A program made the position numbers and the translations under genes. This document shows, in pieces, positions 59,730 to 64,000 of a DNA stretch of 64,000 nucleotides. The notes beneath the pieces are model-generated. The model saw nothing but the letters and a program-made list of their open reading frames with translations. It was not told the origin of the DNA and did not search any database. Every line of letters starts with the position of its first letter. The first letter of the stretch is position 1. This DNA comes from an uncultured Eubacteriales bacterium (lineage in GTDB: Bacteria; Bacillota; Clostridia; Oscillospirales; Acutalibacteraceae). The stretch is from NCBI GenBank assembly GCA_934486705.1, contig CAKSQS010000002.1:65632-129631 (forward strand), written 5' to 3'.

Positions 59730-61454
59730 TTATTCCACAACCGGTGGAATAAAATTCTCTATTGCGCCGCGCAGCTTCGGGTGGCGAATTACAAAATGAA
59801 TCGCGGGGGCGTTGCCCTTTGAAATCATAGCCCACTGCCCCTCGTGAATTAAAATCTGCAAATTTCTGAACGCGTTTGTCCTTGTAAATTCCGCGGTGTA
59901 ATTTTCGTGCGCTTTTTGAAACTGCTCGGTCTGCTTTATATGCTCTGAGTATTCATCATAGGTAAGGCATATATCTTTACCGTAGAACATTCCCGAAAGG
60001 GGCAGAACAGCCGGGTGTCGCTCAAATTCCTCGCGGCTTATAACGGGCATTTCGTCGGTTATGCTGCCGTTTGCAAGAATTTTTTTCGCAATTTCGTGCT
60101 GCGAACGCGCAAATTCAAGAATTTTATTTTTATCCTCTGCCTGTATTTTACGGTTTTCAAGCAGACCTTCAAGGAAATCCGCTCCCGCGGTATAAAGCGG
60201 CGGCACGGTGAGAATATTGCGGCGTCTGCCTGCGTTTTCCGCGTCGGCAAGCATAAACGCGCTCAGCCTGCGTGCGCTGTCCTCCCGGTAAATTTCCATT
60301 AATGGCGCCGCGTTTTTCAAAAGGTCCTCTGCGCGTTTTTTATAGTACGCTATATCGTCCTTGGTTTTTGAAAGATAATACCTGCCGCGGTCGTGATAGC
60401 CCGCAATTGCCTCGCCCGAGAGCGCCGCCGCGCCCGACACCCGCAAAAAATGGTTAAAAGCGCCGCTCTGCGTTTTTTTGAGGTAATAGGGGGATATTTG
60501 CCCCGTCATATACATAGGTATCCAGCTTTCAAGACCTAACATCATTTCCTCAAACGAGCGGTCAATATTATGTATATTGTTAAGGTGCAGCCCTTTTTTG
60601 AGCATAAGCGCCATTCCGTACATCCACTTTTTCGGAAAATCAGGGTCTTTTGCCATTTCGGTCATTGGCATATCGCTGTAAAGGGTAACGTCGTCCTTTG
60701 ATTTTGAAAGCACGGTCGCTTTTAAAAAATCAAGCTCGCTTTCCATCATTTCTTTCAGCCCGTAATAGTATTTTGAAGTGGGCAGTTGAAACGGCAAGGA
60801 GGGTACTTTCATTTCGTCAAAATGTATTGCTTTTATGTACTCGTTTAAATCAAATTCATCAAGCTTTGCAAGAAATCCCGCAATGCCGCCGCTTTCGGGA
60901 GCTTCCGATTTTCCGCATAGCAGCCATTCCTTGATTTTTTCATATCTTGCGGCGCGGTCGTCGGTTTCCTCGCCTATAAGCTCTGCCAGCACGGCAAGGT
61001 CGGCGGGGGAATTTACTTCCCGAGCGACAAACGATGCCACCGCCTCGGCAAATTGTTCGGGGTCGGCAGGGCGGCGAGAACCGTTTCTGAAACGGAAAAT
61101 GGTTGAGCTGTCGTAATTTGTGCTGCGGCAAAGCTTTGAAATATTTATATCAAGCACCGATATCAGCGTATTGAAGTTAAGCCGCAGCTGTTCTTTATCG
61201 GCAGAAACCAGTCCTTCGCAGGCAAGAAGCTGCGCGCGTATTTCTTCCAAACTAAGGGCAATTTTTTTATTTTCGGCAATGTCTGCCAGTGCGTTTATAA
61301 GTGATGAAAAAGCCTCGCTTTCGGCATCGGGCAGCCTTTCGCCGGAGCGGTAGCGGCTTACAGTCGCCGTAGATATGCCCGAAAGCGCGCTTAACTCCTT
61401 GGCGGTGCAGTCAAGCATTTCTATATATTCGTTAAGTTTATCGCAAAATTTCAT
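59730..61454 (-). CDS. Large HTH (XRE-type) protein with uncharacterised C-terminal domain
   Basis: 574 residues. The N-terminus is a Cro/CI-like helix-turn-helix (about 4-45; TAKELSALSGISTATVSRYR). A second HTH-like copy follows (about 85-125; INISKLCRSTNYDSSTIFRFR), with the same S-T-x-x-R-x-R pattern. The remaining 430 residues are helical with no motif I recognise. The ATG at 61454 is preferred over the open frame to 61517. Similar large XRE-family proteins occur in Clostridia without known roles. An inverted repeat at 61518-61551 in its upstream region is a candidate binding site. It may regulate the cupin downstream or the divergent lipoprotein. Confidence 0.75.
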   Translation of the reverse strand: MKFCDKLNEYIEMLDCTAKELSALSGISTATVSRYRSGERLPDAESEAFSSLINALADIAENKKIALSLEEIRAQLLACEGLVSADKEQLRLNFNTLISVLDINISKLCRSTNYDSSTIFRFRNGSRRPADPEQFAEAVASFVAREVNSPADLAVLAELIGEETDDRAARYEKIKEWLLCGKSEAPESGGIAGFLAKLDEFDLNEYIKAIHFDEMKVPSLPFQLPTSKYYYGLKEMMESELDFLKATVLSKSKDDVTLYSDMPMTEMAKDPDFPKKWMYGMALMLKKGLHLNNIHNIDRSFEEMMLGLESWIPMYMTGQISPYYLKKTQSGAFNHFLRVSGAAALSGEAIAGYHDRGRYYLSKTKDDIAYYKKRAEDLLKNAAPLMEIYREDSARRLSAFMLADAENAGRRRNILTVPPLYTAGADFLEGLLENRKIQAEDKNKILEFARSQHEIAKKILANGSITDEMPVISREEFERHPAVLPLSGMFYGKDICLTYDEYSEHIKQTEQFQKAHENYTAEFTRTNAFRNLQILIHEGQWAMISKGNAPAIHFVIRHPKLRGAIENFIPPVVE

Positions 61455-61517
61455 ATTTTCACGTCCGTAATGTTTTTTTACATTATACAACAAAACCATT
61501 AAAAAATAAAGTACCAA

Positions 61518-61551
61518 AATTTCCGTTTTGGCAAATGCCTTAACGGAAATT
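61518..61551. promoter_or_regulatory. Inverted repeat between divergent genes
   Basis: AATTTCCGTT (61518-61527) and AACGGAAATT (61542-61551) are perfect 10-bp arms around an inner GGC-AAAT-GCC. A T-run follows on the plus strand. It could be an operator for the adjacent HTH protein or a terminator; its position upstream of both divergent genes favours the operator. Confidence 0.45.
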
Positions 61552-61620
61552 ATTTTTTCGTAATTATATTGTATATGCTAAAATATTTATAAGAATATTC
61601 TTTTTCACGGGGAGAGAAAA

Positions 61621-62754
61621 ATGAGAATAAATTCAGTATTTAAAACGCGGGGTTTGGCGGCTCTTTTGCTTGCTTTCACCCTGCTTTGCGGGTGTGCGGG
61701 TAACGGCGGGAAAACATCAAGACCTACCGGTGAAAAGGATACCTCGCTTAACGCCTCGACACAGGCAGAGCCCGTAACGTTAGAGCAGGCGCTTTTAAAG
61801 GAGCGCGGCAAACCGTATGACCAATCGGATTATAAAAAAATTATCGGCGGCGAGGGTATTATTGATATAACCTCGGAATTTGATTGCTTTGTCGACCACT
61901 CCTACAGCACAGACATTGACAATATGATAGTTTCGGGCGGCAAAACCTACCGTGCAAACTTTAATTCGCCGCTTTCAAACGGCAAAAATATTTTAGAAAC
62001 ATTCACGCTGCCGTCAACCGCCGAGGTGAGGTATTGGGACGCCACCTACGACGGCGAAATGTGCAATTTCTATTTTAAAGACGGCTCTGCCTATAAGCTC
62101 AGCGGTCAATCGCCTATTACTTCTTATATCCCCGAAAAAATCGATACAGGTAAATATCCGCTTTTCAAAAAGGTTTACCGCTATTCATCTGACGGTAAAA
62201 CACTCACCGACTGCACCTCGGAATTTTTAAACGCCGATAAGGTTTACCGCCACCGCTTCCCGATGTTAGCCATTACAGGCAAAAGGGTAAGCCTTATTGA
62301 TACGGCTAAATACCTTGATAAAAACACTACCGAGTGGAATTGGTACAGAGATATGGGCTGGCGGGAATATATAGCCTACGACCTTGATTTAACGGCTATA
62401 GGAAACGAAACCCCGATAAGGCTTTTCAATACCAATATTCTTATGACGAACTGCGCGTTTTATGAAATTGTGTATGCTTCTGAGCCCCTTGACGATAATG
62501 ATAAAAACGCGCAGACAGCACCCGACGGCTCGGTTTCGCCCTATTATCCCGCCGCACCGCACCTTAACTGCAACCTTACTTTAAGAAAAATAACCCTGCT
62601 TACCAACTATTACAAGGATGTGCGCAATATCTGCACAAGCCACGTAATAACCGATGATTACACCCTCTTACCGATTTCTGAAATTATGACCGAGGGCTAC
62701 GCCGAATATTATAAATATGAATGTAACGGCTTTTACCGAGCCTACCGTGATTAA
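61621..62754 (+). CDS. Lipoprotein of unknown function (1)
   Basis: A 377-residue protein with a lipobox (LLCGC, lipid on C25) and a short Gly/Ser/Thr linker. The body is rich in Tyr and Asp and in beta strands (VRYWDATYDGEMCNFYFKDG, YIAYDLDLTAIG). I do not recognise the family. GGGGAG lies about 9 nt before the ATG. Two further lipoprotein genes follow in the same direction with gaps of about 16 nt, so they are probably one operon. Confidence 0.75.
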   Translation: MRINSVFKTRGLAALLLAFTLLCGCAGNGGKTSRPTGEKDTSLNASTQAEPVTLEQALLKERGKPYDQSDYKKIIGGEGIIDITSEFDCFVDHSYSTDIDNMIVSGGKTYRANFNSPLSNGKNILETFTLPSTAEVRYWDATYDGEMCNFYFKDGSAYKLSGQSPITSYIPEKIDTGKYPLFKKVYRYSSDGKTLTDCTSEFLNADKVYRHRFPMLAITGKRVSLIDTAKYLDKNTTEWNWYRDMGWREYIAYDLDLTAIGNETPIRLFNTNILMTNCAFYEIVYASEPLDDNDKNAQTAPDGSVSPYYPAAPHLNCNLTLRKITLLTNYYKDVRNICTSHVITDDYTLLPISEIMTEGYAEYYKYECNGFYRAYRD

Positions 62755-62770
62755 TAAAGGAGTAAAGCAT

Positions 62771-63901
62771 ATGAATTTTGATAAAAGAAAAATACTTCCT
62801 GCCGCTGTTTCCGCACTGCTTGCACTTTCCCTTACCGCCTGCGGCAGCAAAACCGTAACAAACAGCGACGGCACAAAAACCGTAAAGACCGAACGCGGCA
62901 TAAAGGTTACGCAAACGGCGGCGAAGGCGGTGCAGACCGAAAAATATGAGACAGCCGATTTCAGCATTACAATACCCAAGGGTTGGAAGGTAACTGCGGG
63001 CGGTGCGAATATTTACCACACCATACGCGTAAGCGACCCGAATGAGCCGCTTAACGGTATGTATATTCTGCTTAAAGCGGAGTGCCTCTTACACTCGCAG
63101 GCGGGCAAGGCGGCATATCAAAGCCTTTATAATAAGGGAAATTCGCAATTGGCGCTGTTTGCAAACGCGGTTGTGCTCGAAAATCCCTCTACCGAGAATT
63201 TCTTTAAAATTTTCTCTGCCTACGGCGATTTCGCCTCTAAAACGGATACTACTTATGCGGGCTTCACCTTCCCCCGTTACGACAATTTCACCGTGACCGA
63301 AAGGTTTGCTTCAAACAGCAATTTAAAGGCATATTCACTCGGCGAGGAGCTTTTGCGCGCAACCTTTACCGACGGCGGCAAGGAGGGCGAGGGAATGTTT
63401 TCTGCAAGCGTTGTGGATTTCGGCAGTTCGACTATATCCGACGGAACGGTTGTGGGCTATCAGCTGAAGCAGGCGGACGGCGGGTACTATATGGCGTATA
63501 ATGTGGTGGCAATCACCGCCGCGAAGGACACATTTATAGAATGGGAAAGCGTGCTTACCGAATGTATGAAAACGCTTGATTATTCGGAAAGCTTTGTAAA
63601 CGCCACAAATCAGGCAAGCAATGAAAAGGTTGCGCTTTCAAAGCAGATAAGCCAAAACTTTAATCAGACTATGGACGGCTTTATGTCATCATGGGAGAGC
63701 CGCAACAAAAGTCAGGATATTATGAGCCAAAAGCAGAGCGACGCGATACTCGGTTACGAGCGCGTTTACGATACCGAGACAAACGAGGTTTATAAAGCAA
63801 CCAACGGTTTTACCGATGTTTACGACGGCAAACGCTATAAGCCCGTAACGGACGACAATATGTATACCGAGCCTATAAGCGGCTATATTGAAAAGCAATG
63901 A
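62771..63901 (+). CDS. Lipoprotein of unknown function (2)
   Basis: A 376-residue lipoprotein (lipobox LTACGSK, C24). The ATG at 62771 is chosen because AAAGGAG lies 7 nt upstream and a signal peptide starts there; the frame is open further back into the previous gene. The body contains DFSITIPKGWKVTAGG, the opening of a PsbP/DUF1795-like fold seen in small secreted proteins, and a C-terminal half with helices (NATNQASNEKVALSKQIS) ending in a Tyr/Asp-rich segment. Function unknown. It follows the first lipoprotein by 16 nt. Confidence 0.78.
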   Translation: MNFDKRKILPAAVSALLALSLTACGSKTVTNSDGTKTVKTERGIKVTQTAAKAVQTEKYETADFSITIPKGWKVTAGGANIYHTIRVSDPNEPLNGMYILLKAECLLHSQAGKAAYQSLYNKGNSQLALFANAVVLENPSTENFFKIFSAYGDFASKTDTTYAGFTFPRYDNFTVTERFASNSNLKAYSLGEELLRATFTDGGKEGEGMFSASVVDFGSSTISDGTVVGYQLKQADGGYYMAYNVVAITAAKDTFIEWESVLTECMKTLDYSESFVNATNQASNEKVALSKQISQNFNQTMDGFMSSWESRNKSQDIMSQKQSDAILGYERVYDTETNEVYKATNGFTDVYDGKRYKPVTDDNMYTEPISGYIEKQ

Positions 63902-63916
63902 AAAAGGGAGAAAACG

Positions 63917-64000
63917 ATGAACGCAAAAAGAATTACGGCGCTTGCGCTGGCTTTAATCATGACCCTGCTCCTTGCCGCTTGCGGCAGCAAGACCGGTGTG
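63917..64000 (+). CDS. Lipoprotein of unknown function (3), N-terminal fragment
   Basis: Only 28 codons are in the window. They encode a signal peptide with lipobox LLAACGSKT (lipid on C22), nearly the same ending as the previous protein, which suggests tandem paralogues. GGGAG lies just upstream of the ATG. The rest is beyond the window. Confidence 0.75.
   Translation, partial: MNAKRITALALALIMTLLLAACGSKTGV

Overview
This window comes from a low-to-mid GC, spore-forming member of the Clostridia, most likely an uncultured gut species of the Oscillospirales/Ruminococcaceae type. The support is a SpoIIM gene upstream of a XerD-type recombinase (as in Bacillus), a CwlD-type amidase next to radA, a class B sortase, type I dockerins, and the modular hairpin repeats often seen between genes of gut Clostridia. 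This placement is inferred from gene content. No 16S rRNA or CRISPR array is present.

Region by region. (1) 1-4700: the end of a glycan gene set, with the C-terminus of an alpha-L-rhamnosidase (GH78), a GH20-like hexosaminidase and a GH38 alpha-mannosidase, none with a visible export signal. It ends at a perfect 21-bp hairpin shared with a convergent sortase B / GntR-LacI-type regulator pair (4799-6683). (2) 6848-20270: mostly core genes. They are typA, a DEDDh exonuclease and a radical SAM activase in an overlapping cluster; a GNAT, a DUF2156 protein and PBP1 on the minus strand; tRNA-Gln; a frameshifted flavodoxin/ferredoxin gene; an SDR; spoIIM, xerD and a yifB/comM-type ATPase. (3) 20327-21455: tRNA-Ala(CGC) followed by a scar made from pieces of a phage tail-type gene, a nucleotide-sugar dehydratase gene and a nucleotidyltransferase gene. 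(4) 21456-56725: the dominant feature, a 35-kb glycan-utilisation locus with its own AraC-type regulator. (5) 56800-64000: cwlD-radA, a very small Cys-rich ORF, a cupin, a large HTH protein and a run of lipoproteins.

How the large locus seems to work (inference). Two ABC importers each have two MalF/MalG-like permeases. One solute-binding lipoprotein and one unusual binding protein fused to CBM-like domains serve them. No ATPase is encoded here, so a shared MsmX-type ATPase elsewhere is expected. At the surface sit a 1254-residue membrane-anchored protein, a membrane-anchored divergent GH13-like protein, and two secreted dockerin proteins, one of 1858 residues with an internal GH13-like domain. 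Three of these surface proteins are built mainly from the same unrecognised module of about 190-220 residues, with 12 copies in total. GH2, GH106-like and GH36 enzymes plus an FAD-dependent oxidoreductase, all lacking signal peptides, would finish degradation in the cytoplasm. A beta-propeller/TPR/Yip1 membrane protein and a DUF5696-type lipoprotein complete the set. A motif with identical spacing lies upstream of the GH2 gene and of the first dockerin gene, suggesting that the AraC protein controls both halves.

The strongest candidate for something undescribed is the repeated module with its two display modes (dockerin versus transmembrane tail) and the paired GH13-like proteins that have lost the usual region I Asn-His.
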